A program made the position numbers and the translations under genes. The notes under the pieces are model-generated. The model searched no databases, was not told the DNA's origin, and saw nothing but the letters and a program-made list of their open reading frames with translations. Shown in pieces: positions 16,215 to 24,141 of a DNA stretch of 64,000 bases. The stretch covers positions 992,001 to 1,056,000 of the forward strand of contig NZ_LT629692.1 of the NCBI RefSeq assembly GCF_900100885.1, read 5' to 3'. How positions within the stretch are numbered: position 1 is the first letter of the stretch; each line of letters begins with the position of its first letter. The DNA comes from Microbacterium pygmaeum (GTDB lineage Bacteria; Actinomycetota; Actinomycetes; Actinomycetales; Microbacteriaceae).

Positions 16215-17153
16215 ATGGCTGAGAAAGCGCTTACCCACTCCAGCATCCGTTCGTCGCTGCTGACGGATCCGGATTCGGGGTACGGCGTGTGGCCGGTCAT
16301 GCTGACACCGTTCACCGATGCCGGTGACGTCGATCTGGCCGTCCTCGACAGATACACCGACGCGCTGATCGGGTGGGGATCGGCGGGCCTGTTCCCGGTC
16401 GCGCTCTCGGGCGAGATGTACGAGCTCGATGAGCCCGAACGGCTCGCGATCGCAGCGCGGGTCGTCGCCCGCGCGGACGGCCGGGTACCGGTGGTCGCCG
16501 CGGTCAGCGACAGCGGGACCGCGGAGCAGATCGCCGTCTCGGCGAGTCTGCTGGCGGCGACGGGAGTGGATGCCGTGGTCCTGATCGCCTCGCGACTCGT
16601 GCCGCAGGAGGCGGACGAACAGCAGCTGCTCGCGATCGTCGCGCACGTGCTCGCAGCCATTCCGCACGTGACGTTCGGCCTCTACGAGTGCCCGCTTCCC
16701 TACCACCGGCTGCTCAGCACCGAGACGGTGCAGGAGCTCGCGGCGACCGGACGCTTCGCGTTCTTCAAGGAGACCAGTCACGATCTGGCGCGCATGAGCG
16801 AACGCGTGCGGGTCACGGAAGGCACGCCGATGCGCATCCTCAACGCGGGGATCGAGAACCTCGCCGAATCGGTCGGCATCGGAGTCGCCGGGCTGTCGGG
16901 CTGGATCGCCAATGTCTACCCCGACCTCGCGCTGCGGGTGATCGAACTGGCACGCTCGGGACAGCTGGATGCCGCGATCGCGCTTCAGGACGAGCTCGTC
17001 CGCGTCGAGCACGGCATGGCCCCCACCTACCCGGCATCGGCGAAACATCTCGTCCAGATGCGCACGCCGATCGGATTCCGCACGGACAGCCGCTGGCGTC
17101 CCTCGGCGATCGACCCGGCCGAGCTGCGCGCGCTGACCGGCGCGCTCTCGTGA
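16215..17153 (+). CDS. Dihydrodipicolinate synthase/N-acetylneuraminate lyase family protein
   Basis: A 312-residue class I aldolase of the DapA/NanA TIM-barrel superfamily. The Schiff-base Lys is K185 in FFKETS and the assisting Tyr is Y157 in GLYECP. The usual substrate loop GTTGE is replaced by ALSGEMYELDEPER, so it is not a housekeeping DapA. The likely role is aldol cleavage or dehydration of an oxidised sugar acid made by neighbouring Gfo/Idh enzymes. ATG 16215 lies six bases after TAGCAT (16203-16208). A LacI-type operator sits on codons 3-7. Its stop overlaps the ABC exporter start (TGATG). Confidence 0.82.
   Translation: MAEKALTHSSIRSSLLTDPDSGYGVWPVMLTPFTDAGDVDLAVLDRYTDALIGWGSAGLFPVALSGEMYELDEPERLAIAARVVARADGRVPVVAAVSDSGTAEQIAVSASLLAATGVDAVVLIASRLVPQEADEQQLLAIVAHVLAAIPHVTFGLYECPLPYHRLLSTETVQELAATGRFAFFKETSHDLARMSERVRVTEGTPMRILNAGIENLAESVGIGVAGLSGWIANVYPDLALRVIELARSGQLDAAIALQDELVRVEHGMAPTYPASAKHLVQMRTPIGFRTDSRWRPSAIDPAELRALTGALS
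16221..16235. promoter_or_regulatory. LacI-type operator overlapping the 5' end of the lyase gene
   Basis: GAGAAAGCGCTTACC, close to the CcpA/LacI-type core GAAAGCGCTTTC, located just inside the coding sequence. Repressor binding here would block a leaderless transcript at its first codons. Confidence 0.6.
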
Positions 17154-18916
17154 TGGCGGCGCACATGTCTGCCGGCGGCCTCATCGACGGGTCCCGACCC
17201 ACCCGCTCCGTGCTTCGACTGCTCGCGCGTCGGCCCGGCCGGCTGACGATCGCACTGGTCGCATTCGCGCTGAAGGAGATCCCCCTCTGGTTCCTTCCGG
17301 TCATCACCGCGGAGGTCATCGACATCGTCGCCGACGGCGGCTCGGTGACCGCCGTCCTTGGCTGGTTCGCCATCGCCGTGGTGCTCCTCGTGCAGAACTA
17401 TCCGAACCACATCATCTACACGCGCAACTTCATGACGGTGGTGCGCGATACGGGCGCGGACCTGCGCAACGCCCTCGCCGCGCGACTGCAGAGCCTCTCG
17501 ATCGGCTACCACACACGGGTGAGCGCCTCGATCGTGCAGACCAAAGTTGTGCGCGATGTCGAGAACGTGGAGCTGATGCTGCAGCAGGTGACCCACCCGC
17601 TGCTGTCCTCGGTCATGGTGCTGATCGGTGCCATCAGCATGACCGCGATCATGGTTCCCGAGTTCCTCCCCGTGTACGCGCTCGCCGTGCCGATCGCACT
17701 GATCCTGCGCTCGTCGCTGAGTCGCCGCTCGCGGACCCGCAACGAGGTGTTCCGGCGCGAGATGGAGGGCTTCTCGGCGCGCGTCGGCGAAATGGCGTCG
17801 CTCATCCCCGTGACGCGCGCGCATGGTCTGGAGGAGACCGCGGTCAGTCGCGTCGCCGACGGCGCCGAGGGCGTGCGCGACGCCGGCCTGCGACTGGACA
17901 TGCTCAACGGCCATGTCGCATCCATCTCGTGGGTGATGATGCAGCTGCTGGGGGTGGGATGCCTCGTGCTCGCGGCGGTCTTCTCGCTCACCGGCATCCT
18001 TCCGATCACTCCCGGCGAGGTCGTGTTGCTGGCCAGCTACTTCGCGCTGCTCACGCAGGGCCTCACGCAGCTGCTGATGCTGATCCCGGTCGGCGCCCGC
18101 GGCATCGAGTCGGTCCGCTCGATCGCCGAGGTCCTCGAGGAGCCGGACCTCGAGCAGAACGAGGGCAAGCGCGCGGTTCCCGCGGTCCAGGGGCGTCTGC
18201 GGCTCGAACGGGTCAGCCACCGCTATCCGGGCGCCGACACGGACGCGGTGCACGCTGTCGAACTCGACATCGCTGAGGGCGAGACGGTCGCCTTCGTGGG
18301 CTCATCGGGGTCGGGCAAGTCGACACTGCTCAACCTCGTGCTGGGGTTCGTCCGGCCCACCGGTGGGCGCATCCTCCTCGACGGCGCCGACATGCAGACC
18401 CTCGATCTGCGGACCGCCAGGCGGCATATCTCGGTGGTGCCGCAGGAATCCGTGCTGTTCGAGGGCACGATCCGCGAGAACATCGCCTACGGTCTGCCGC
18501 ACCTGGATGATGAGCGAGCACTCGCCGCGCTGCGTGACGCGAACGCGCTCGAGTTCGTCGCGGCCCAGCCGCAGGGTTGGGACACCGTCGTCGGTCAACG
18601 CGGCGCGCGCCTCTCCGGCGGGCAGCGCCAGAGGCTCGCGATCACCCGCGCACTGGTGCGCGACCCGCGCATCCTGCTGTTGGACGAGGCCACCAGCGCG
18701 TTGGATCCCGAGTCGGAGGAGCTCGTCAAAGAGGCGCTCAGCCGATTGATGCGGGGCCGCACGACCCTGGTGGTCGCGCATCGGCTCTCGACCATCCGGC
18801 AGGCGGATCGGATCGTCGTGCTCGAAGACGGCCGGATCGTCGAACAGGGCGCGCACGATGCCCTGCTGGCCGCCGCCGGGCGCTATGCGACCCTGCACGC
18901 GACGCAGGCCGGCTGA
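17153..18916 (+). CDS. ABC exporter, fused permease and ATPase
   Basis: A 587-residue half-transporter of the exporter type. The N-terminal ~320 residues form the six-helix membrane domain (for example VAFALKEIPLWFLPVITAEV, VLGWFAIAVVLLVQNYP, LLGVGCLVLAAVFSLTGILP). The ATPase follows with Walker A GSSGSGKST near residue 383, signature LSGGQRQR near 487, Walker B ILLLDEATSALD near 507 and the switch His in VVAHRLST. Such proteins work as homodimers that export lipids, peptides or drugs. Its place inside a sugar-catabolic operon is unusual, and what it exports is not evident. The start overlaps the lyase stop. Confidence 0.85.
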   Translation: MAAHMSAGGLIDGSRPTRSVLRLLARRPGRLTIALVAFALKEIPLWFLPVITAEVIDIVADGGSVTAVLGWFAIAVVLLVQNYPNHIIYTRNFMTVVRDTGADLRNALAARLQSLSIGYHTRVSASIVQTKVVRDVENVELMLQQVTHPLLSSVMVLIGAISMTAIMVPEFLPVYALAVPIALILRSSLSRRSRTRNEVFRREMEGFSARVGEMASLIPVTRAHGLEETAVSRVADGAEGVRDAGLRLDMLNGHVASISWVMMQLLGVGCLVLAAVFSLTGILPITPGEVVLLASYFALLTQGLTQLLMLIPVGARGIESVRSIAEVLEEPDLEQNEGKRAVPAVQGRLRLERVSHRYPGADTDAVHAVELDIAEGETVAFVGSSGSGKSTLLNLVLGFVRPTGGRILLDGADMQTLDLRTARRHISVVPQESVLFEGTIRENIAYGLPHLDDERALAALRDANALEFVAAQPQGWDTVVGQRGARLSGGQRQRLAITRALVRDPRILLLDEATSALDPESEELVKEALSRLMRGRTTLVVAHRLSTIRQADRIVVLEDGRIVEQGAHDALLAAAGRYATLHATQAG

Positions 18917-18920
18917 GACG

Positions 18921-19871
18921 ATGAGAGTCCCGATCCCGCAGACGACAGAACCGGACACCGCTGGCATGGCTGAGAATCCGACCCTCGACATCCGACCCGA
19001 CGACGTGGTCGTCACCGCGGGCGACATCGAGATCGGGCGCTACGTGTTCGCGCCCGACGCGCCCGCGGTCGAGTCGCCGAAGCCGTACTGGCATCCGCTG
19101 CGCGCACTCGACGGCGGGCTGGTCACCGGCTACCGACCGTGGGATCACCGCTGGCACAAGGGTCTGCAGATGACCTGGACCCACGTGTCGGGGGACAACT
19201 TCTGGGGTGGCCCGTCCTTCGTCCAGGGCGAGGGGTACGTCTGGCTGGACAACGTCGGGCGCATCCGCCACGACGGATTCTCGGAGGTCGTGGCATCCGG
19301 CCCGGATGTGGGGATGAGCGAGCAGCTGACCTGGATCGCGGCCAGCGGGCAGGAGTGGCTGTCCGAGACGCGCACGCATCGCTTCCCGATCCTGGACCGG
19401 GAGCGCGGATACTGGGTGCTCGACTTCGCCACCACCCTCCGGAACATCCGCGGCGCGGACCTGCACCTCGGGAGCCCCACGACGGCGGGTCGGCCCGCCG
19501 CAGGGTACACCGGTCTGTTCCTGCGCATGCCGCGTGCCTGGACCGGTGGCGAGGTGATCGCCGCGGGTGATCGGACCGCCGGTGATCTGATGGGACGCGC
19601 CGCCGACTGGGTCGGGTTCACCGGTCAGCACGACGACGTCGATGGGGGAGCGACGGTGCTCGCATTCGCCGGGACGTCGTCGGCGGCACCGGCGATCCGG
19701 TGGTTCGTCCGGAGCGAGCCGATCCCCGTGCTGGCGCCGTCGCCCTCGTTCGACCAGGAGATCGTGCTCCGAGACGGCGAAGAGCTGGCGCTCACCCACC
19801 GTCACGTGTTCCTGGACAGGGTGTGGAGAGCGGCCGAGCTCGCCGAGCTGGCCGAGGAGCTGCATCCGTGA
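18921..19871 (+). CDS. DUF6807 (PmoA-like) family protein
   Basis: A 316-residue protein. It contains KPYWHPLRALDGGLVTGYRPWDHRWHKG (split here by the family's conserved His-rich turn at DHRWHKG) and ends in RHVFLDRVWRAAELAELA. This pattern belongs to DUF6807, often labelled PmoA in sugar-catabolic operons; its activity is not established. An alternative ATG at 18966 gives 301 residues. It overlaps the cupin gene by four bases (GTGA). Neighbouring Gfo/Idh and cupin genes suggest a shared sugar-oxidation route. Confidence 0.7.
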   Translation: MRVPIPQTTEPDTAGMAENPTLDIRPDDVVVTAGDIEIGRYVFAPDAPAVESPKPYWHPLRALDGGLVTGYRPWDHRWHKGLQMTWTHVSGDNFWGGPSFVQGEGYVWLDNVGRIRHDGFSEVVASGPDVGMSEQLTWIAASGQEWLSETRTHRFPILDRERGYWVLDFATTLRNIRGADLHLGSPTTAGRPAAGYTGLFLRMPRAWTGGEVIAAGDRTAGDLMGRAADWVGFTGQHDDVDGGATVLAFAGTSSAAPAIRWFVRSEPIPVLAPSPSFDQEIVLRDGEELALTHRHVFLDRVWRAAELAELAEELHP

Positions 19872-20599
19872 CGCAGAGCACACCGCGCTTTCCCGGCGCT
19901 GTCGCCGTGAGCGATCTCCAGGTCTACGACTGGGAGGCGGTCGACGGGCTCTGCGGCGGATCGCCCCACCTGCACACCGCCTCCAGCGAGGGATACGTCG
20001 TGACCGGCGGTTCCGGGGCGGTGCACACGATCGACCGCGACGGCGCGGCCATCCATCCGCTCGGCGAGGGGAGCGTGCTGTGGTTCTCGCCCGGCACCGT
20101 TCATCGCCTCGTCAACCACGGGAACCTGCGGCTGCTGGTCGTCATGCAGAACGGCGGACTCCCCGAGGCGGGCGATGCCGTCCTCACCTTCCCGGCGACG
20201 GTGCTGGCTGACCCGGACGAGTACGCTCGGGCGGCGGCGCTGCCGCCAGGCAGCGAGGAGCAGCGAGCGGATGCCGCGCGCCGCCGGCGCGACCTCGCCA
20301 TGACCGGTTACCTGGAGCTGCGGGAGGCGATCCGCGCCCGAGGTCCGGTCGCATACGCCGAGCTGCTCGAACGCGCCGCCCGGCTGGTGCGGCCACGTGT
20401 CGCACAGTGGCGGGACACCTGGGAGGCGAGCGTCGCGGCCGAGACGGCACGCACGCGCGCGCAACTCGACGCCCTTGCGGCCGGGCAGGCCGGCGCGATG
20501 GCAGGCGCGTCGGTACGACGAGCGGAGCCGGATGCCGGGTCGCGCCGATTCGGGATGTGCGGACGCCTGCGCACCTGGGACTTCACGGAGGAGATCTGA
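19868..20599 (+). CDS. Cupin-domain protein
   Basis: A 243-residue protein with one cupin barrel in the first ~110 residues. Motif 1 begins SPHLHTASSEGYVVTGGSG and motif 2 is WFSPGTVHRLVNHGNLRLLV, keeping the metal-binding His-x-His, Glu and distal His. The remaining half is helical and Arg/Ala-rich (AARRRRDLAMTGYLELREAI), with no recognised domain. It may be a sugar-binding regulatory cupin or an isomerase. The GTG start overlaps the previous stop, and its own stop overlaps the Gfo/Idh start by one base. Confidence 0.65.
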   Translation: MTQSTPRFPGAVAVSDLQVYDWEAVDGLCGGSPHLHTASSEGYVVTGGSGAVHTIDRDGAAIHPLGEGSVLWFSPGTVHRLVNHGNLRLLVVMQNGGLPEAGDAVLTFPATVLADPDEYARAAALPPGSEEQRADAARRRRDLAMTGYLELREAIRARGPVAYAELLERAARLVRPRVAQWRDTWEASVAAETARTRAQLDALAAGQAGAMAGASVRRAEPDAGSRRFGMCGRLRTWDFTEEI

Positions 20600-21711
20600 T
20601 GTCAGAGCACGACAACCGGGGCGCGACTCTTCGTTGCGCGATCGTCGGCACCGGCGCGATCGCGCAGGCGCATGCCCGTGCGGTCGCCGCCCACCCGCGC
20701 GCCGCCCTCGTCGCCGCGAGCGACCTCGATCGCTCCTCCGCAGAGCGGTTCGCGGCGCAGTGGGACGTTCCGGCGGTGTACGACACGCTGGAGGAGCTGT
20801 TGGCCACCGAGCATCCGGACGTCGTGCTGGTGTGCACTCCACCGGTGGCGCACGCCGCACAGGCGATCGCGGCCCTGGAATCCGGCGCGCACGTGGTGGT
20901 CGAGAAGCCGCCGGCTCCCTCACTGGCCGAGCTCGACGCGATGCTGGCCGCCGCCCGGTCCGCCGATCGCCGACTCGCGGTCGTCTTCCAGCAGCGCACC
21001 GGCACGGCTGCTGCGCATGTGCGCTCGCTCCTGAGCGCTGGTGCGCTCGGCAGGCCACTCGTGGCGACCTGCGAAACCCTCTGGTATCGGGGCGAGGACT
21101 ACTTCGCGGTGCCCTGGCGCGGCAAGTGGGAGACCGAAGGCGGCGGGACGACGCTGGGCCACGGCATCCATCAGCTCGATCTGCTCGCCTTCCTGCTCGG
21201 CGAATGGACCGGGGTGCAGGGCCGGCTCTGGCGCCTGGATCGCGAGACGCAGACCGAAGACGTCTCGACCGCGACGATCACCTTCGCCGGCGGCACCGTC
21301 GCCCAAGTCGTCTCCAGCGCCGTGTCTCCGCGTGAGACCAGCTCGATCCGCATCGATACGCAGAAGGCGACGATCACCGTCGACCACCTCTACGGTCACG
21401 GACACGAGAACTGGCGCATCACCGCCGCCCCGCACGTCGACGAGGTCGAGGCGGCGACGTGGGCGCTTCCCGAGGTGGAGGAGCGCAGCGATCACGCCCC
21501 CCTGCTGCGGGACGTCTTCGACGCGCTGCTGTCCGGCGCCCCGCTTCCGCCGACGGCCGATGAGCCGGCGCGCTCGTTCGAGATCGTCGCCGCCATCTAC
21601 GCCTCTGCCGCCGCCGGCGGAGCGGTGATCACGCCCGCCGCGCTGGCCGCGCATCCGACCCACCGTCGCGGGTTCGCCAGTCCCGTCACCGATCTGCGCC
21701 CGGGTCGATGA
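20599..21711 (+). CDS. Gfo/Idh/MocA-family dehydrogenase
   Basis: A 370-residue NAD(P)-dependent dehydrogenase. The N-terminal Rossmann motif is CAIVGTGAIAQAHARAV, the EKP segment is HVVVEKPPAPSLAELDAML, and the substrate-domain motif is GGGTTLGHGIHQLDLLAFLLGEW, which carries the usual Asp/His. Start ATG 20599 has GGAGGAG upstream. Members oxidise ring hydroxyls of sugars, including C3 of glycosides. With the lyase at the head of this operon it suggests an oxidise-then-cleave pathway, which is inference. The protein is distinct from the two other Gfo/Idh enzymes in the window. Confidence 0.85.
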   Translation: MSEHDNRGATLRCAIVGTGAIAQAHARAVAAHPRAALVAASDLDRSSAERFAAQWDVPAVYDTLEELLATEHPDVVLVCTPPVAHAAQAIAALESGAHVVVEKPPAPSLAELDAMLAAARSADRRLAVVFQQRTGTAAAHVRSLLSAGALGRPLVATCETLWYRGEDYFAVPWRGKWETEGGGTTLGHGIHQLDLLAFLLGEWTGVQGRLWRLDRETQTEDVSTATITFAGGTVAQVVSSAVSPRETSSIRIDTQKATITVDHLYGHGHENWRITAAPHVDEVEAATWALPEVEERSDHAPLLRDVFDALLSGAPLPPTADEPARSFEIVAAIYASAAAGGAVITPAALAAHPTHRRGFASPVTDLRPGR

Positions 21712-21721
21712 GGGTGCATCC

Positions 21722-22687
21722 ATGAGCGAGCGGAGCGACACCGCTCGCGCTCCACGGCAGATCTACCGCGACCCGGTCTATGACGGTGCGACTGATCCCA
21801 CCGTCGTCCTCGCCGAGGGGACGTGGTGGATGTTCTACACGCAGCGGCGGGCGACCCACCCCGATCCCGGCCCGGGCGTCGCGTGGGTGCACGGCAGCCG
21901 GATCGGGATAGCGCACAGCCCGGATGGCGTCGACTGGTCGTACGTGGGGACCCTCGAGCCGGATGCTTCGGGCCTGCACCTTCGCGCGGGCGCGCCGCCC
22001 GCCGACATCGATCGGACGCACTGGGCGCCGGATGTCGTCCACGACGGCACCCGGTGGCGCATGTACCTGACCGAGATCGACGGCGTCCCGGATCGCTGGG
22101 ACGGACACGCACGGCGCATCGTCGACTACGAGTCCGACGACCTCGCGCAGTGGCGCCGACGCGGCGTCGTCCCGCTCTCCAGCGACCGTGTCATCGATGC
22201 CGCCGTCGCATCCTGCCCGGACGGCGTGTGGCGACTCTGGTACAAGGATGAGGCGGACGAGTCGACCACGTGGGCAGCGGTGTCGGCCGACCTGGACGAC
22301 TGGCGGGTCGAGGGCCGGGTGATCGGCGGGCGGCCGCACGAGGGGCCGTTCGTCTTCCCGCTCGGCGGCTGGTGGTGGATGCTCACCGATGAGTGGCGCG
22401 GGATGGCGGTCCATCGCTCCGTCGATGCGACGACATGGGAGCGCCAGGGCGACGAGGACGCGGTCATCCTCGGCGAGCACGACCGCGCGCGCGACGGTTC
22501 TCAGGTCGGGCGGCACGGTTCGGTGGTGGTCGTCGGGGAGACCGCCCGGCTCTTTCACTTCACCCATCCGTGGTGGGACGGCAGCGAGATCGCGGACGTC
22601 GCTGAACTCGATCAGCGTCGCAGCGCCGTGCACGTGGTCCGCCTCCTGGTTCTCGACGGCCGCCTGCTCGCGACGATTCCGGCTTGA
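21722..22687 (+). CDS. Five-bladed beta-propeller glycosidase (GH43/GH32-like)
   Basis: A 321-residue protein with repeated propeller strands: GTWWMFYTQRR, GTRWRMYLTEIDG, DGVWRLWYKDEADE, GGWWWMLTDEWRG. The N-terminal RDPVYDGATDPTVV places an Asp (D21 or D25) at the position of the GH43/GH32 catalytic base. No signal peptide is present, so it would act on imported oligosaccharides. It is annotated at the level of fold; exact family and linkage cannot be set by eye. It is the last gene of the six-gene operon that begins with the lyase at 16215. Confidence 0.65.
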   Translation: MSERSDTARAPRQIYRDPVYDGATDPTVVLAEGTWWMFYTQRRATHPDPGPGVAWVHGSRIGIAHSPDGVDWSYVGTLEPDASGLHLRAGAPPADIDRTHWAPDVVHDGTRWRMYLTEIDGVPDRWDGHARRIVDYESDDLAQWRRRGVVPLSSDRVIDAAVASCPDGVWRLWYKDEADESTTWAAVSADLDDWRVEGRVIGGRPHEGPFVFPLGGWWWMLTDEWRGMAVHRSVDATTWERQGDEDAVILGEHDRARDGSQVGRHGSVVVVGETARLFHFTHPWWDGSEIADVAELDQRRSAVHVVRLLVLDGRLLATIPA

Positions 22688-22691
22688 TTTC

Positions 22692-22707
22692 GGTCAACCG
22701 GTTTGTC
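22692..22707. promoter_or_regulatory. LacI-type operator (distal) upstream of sugar-binding protein 1
   Basis: GGTCAACCGGTTTGTC, an imperfect palindrome on the same AACCGGTT core as the perfect site 34 bp downstream. Confidence 0.6.
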
Positions 22708-22726
22708 AGACTGTCTTCACATCGGC

Positions 22727-22742
22727 GAGAAACCGGTTTCTC
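22727..22742. promoter_or_regulatory. LacI-type operator (proximal, perfect 16-bp palindrome)
   Basis: GAGAAACCGGTTTCTC is fully self-complementary and has the central CG of LacI operators. It ends 20 bases before the ATG of the binding-protein gene, where it would block initiation. Confidence 0.75.
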
Positions 22743-22762
22743 GCACGGATCGAAAGGTGACA

Positions 22763-24079
22763 ATGATGTTCACGAAGTCGCGTTCGCGCAGGATCGCCCT
22801 GGGCGCGGTTGCCGGCAGCGTTACGGCAGCCTTCTTGGCAGGCTGTGCGTCCAGTCCGGATGCCGCACCCCAGACGACGCTGGATCCCGCGGAGAACGTT
22901 TCGATCTCGTTCTCGTTCTGGGGCAACGACGTCCGCGCTGCGCTGTACGAGGAAGCCGTCGCCGTGTTCGAAGAGCAGAATCCCAACATCGACGTCAAGG
23001 TGCTGTTCCTCGCTCCGGAGGACTACTGGGAGAAGCGCCAGGTGGAGGCCGCGGGCGCCGGCCTGCCGGACGTGGTCACGATGGACCTCGCCTATCTCCG
23101 TCAGTACGCGCAGAACGGGACGCTGCTCGACTTGGCGCCGTACCTCGGGACGACGATCCAGACCGAGCCGCTCAGCGCCGCCGTGCTCGAGGCCGGCGTC
23201 GTCGACGGCGTGACCGCCGCCGTCCCGCTCGCCACGAACTCCTGGGGGATGTTCCTCAACTCGACGCTGCTGGATGAACTGGGCGTCGATGCCTTCACGG
23301 AGGGCACCTGGGACGAGTACTACGACTGGCTGGCCGAGGTCAGCGAGGCAGGCAAGAGCGCTGGTGTGGACGTGTGGGGTGGGGTCGATCCGACGAGCCG
23401 CTTCACGAACTTCCAGCTGTACCTGCGCGCCCAGGGCAGCGAATTGTTCTCCGACGAAGGCGAACCCGGATTCGACGAAGCGGACCTCACCGCCTATTGG
23501 GAAGCGATCCAGCCGCTGCGCGAGTCCGGAGCGCTCGTTCCGCAGCAGCGACTCTCCGAGATCGCTCCGCTCACGGGCTTCGATGCGGCCCTCTCCACGA
23601 GCGACCTCACCTGGGACAACACCGGATCCGGCTTCCTGGGCAACCTCGGGGAGGGATACGAGCTCGAGCTGATCGCCCCGCCGCTGGATGAGACCGGCGG
23701 GAAGGACCTGTACCTGAAGGCGTCGCAGATGTACTCGATCGCAGCGAGCACCGAGCAGCCGCTCGCCTCTGCGATGCTGATCGACTTCCTGATCAACTCA
23801 CCGGAATCCGGCGAGATCTTCGGCACGAACCGCGGTCTTCCGGCGTCGCAGATCGCTCGTGACGCCGCGGACCTCGACGAGATGAGCCAGAAGATCGCCG
23901 ACTACGAGGCATCCATCGCCGATCGTCTCGGCGACGCGCCGCCGGTGCCGATCGTCGGATACGGATCGCTTCACGAGAAATTCCGCGAACTGGTCGAGGA
24001 ATTGGATTTCGGCACGCTCACCATCGACGAGGCGGTCGCGCAGTTCTTCGCCGAGATGGACGTCGCCCTGGCCCAGTGA
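22763..24079 (+). CDS. Sugar ABC transporter substrate-binding lipoprotein, copy 1
   Basis: A 438-residue extracellular solute-binding protein (family 1, MalE/UgpB-like). The signal peptide has a basic start (KSRSRRIALG) and a lipobox TAAFLAGCAS, so the mature protein is lipid-anchored at Cys after residue ~27. Mature sequence begins the binding fold at ISFSFWGNDVRAALYEEAV and ends in DEAVAQFFAEMDVALAQ. ATG 22763, with GAAAGGTGA upstream, is used; ATG 22766 is equally possible. It is paralogous to the gene at 25886, with which it shares the permease pair downstream. A 13-bp stem-loop follows. Confidence 0.9.
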   Translation: MMFTKSRSRRIALGAVAGSVTAAFLAGCASSPDAAPQTTLDPAENVSISFSFWGNDVRAALYEEAVAVFEEQNPNIDVKVLFLAPEDYWEKRQVEAAGAGLPDVVTMDLAYLRQYAQNGTLLDLAPYLGTTIQTEPLSAAVLEAGVVDGVTAAVPLATNSWGMFLNSTLLDELGVDAFTEGTWDEYYDWLAEVSEAGKSAGVDVWGGVDPTSRFTNFQLYLRAQGSELFSDEGEPGFDEADLTAYWEAIQPLRESGALVPQQRLSEIAPLTGFDAALSTSDLTWDNTGSGFLGNLGEGYELELIAPPLDETGGKDLYLKASQMYSIAASTEQPLASAMLIDFLINSPESGEIFGTNRGLPASQIARDAADLDEMSQKIADYEASIADRLGDAPPVPIVGYGSLHEKFRELVEELDFGTLTIDEAVAQFFAEMDVALAQ

Positions 24080-24083
24080 ACCC

Positions 24084-24114
24084 ACCGGGTGCTCGATCCG
24101 TTCGAGCACCCGGT
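24084..24114 (+). terminator. Stem-loop after binding protein 1 (attenuator or mRNA 3'-end protector)
   Basis: Perfect 13-bp stem (24084-24096 with 24102-24114) and a TCCGT loop, with no T-run behind it. It starts four bases after the stop codon and lies before a gene of the same strand. That position suits partial termination or protection of the abundant binding-protein message. Confidence 0.7.
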
Positions 24115-24141
24115 CCAGCGTCCTGCAGACAGGAACTCGCA

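Noticed and set aside
16215..17153. Housekeeping dapA for lysine synthesis
   Set aside because: The substrate loop differs from DapA and the gene is in a sugar operon under a LacI-type operator.
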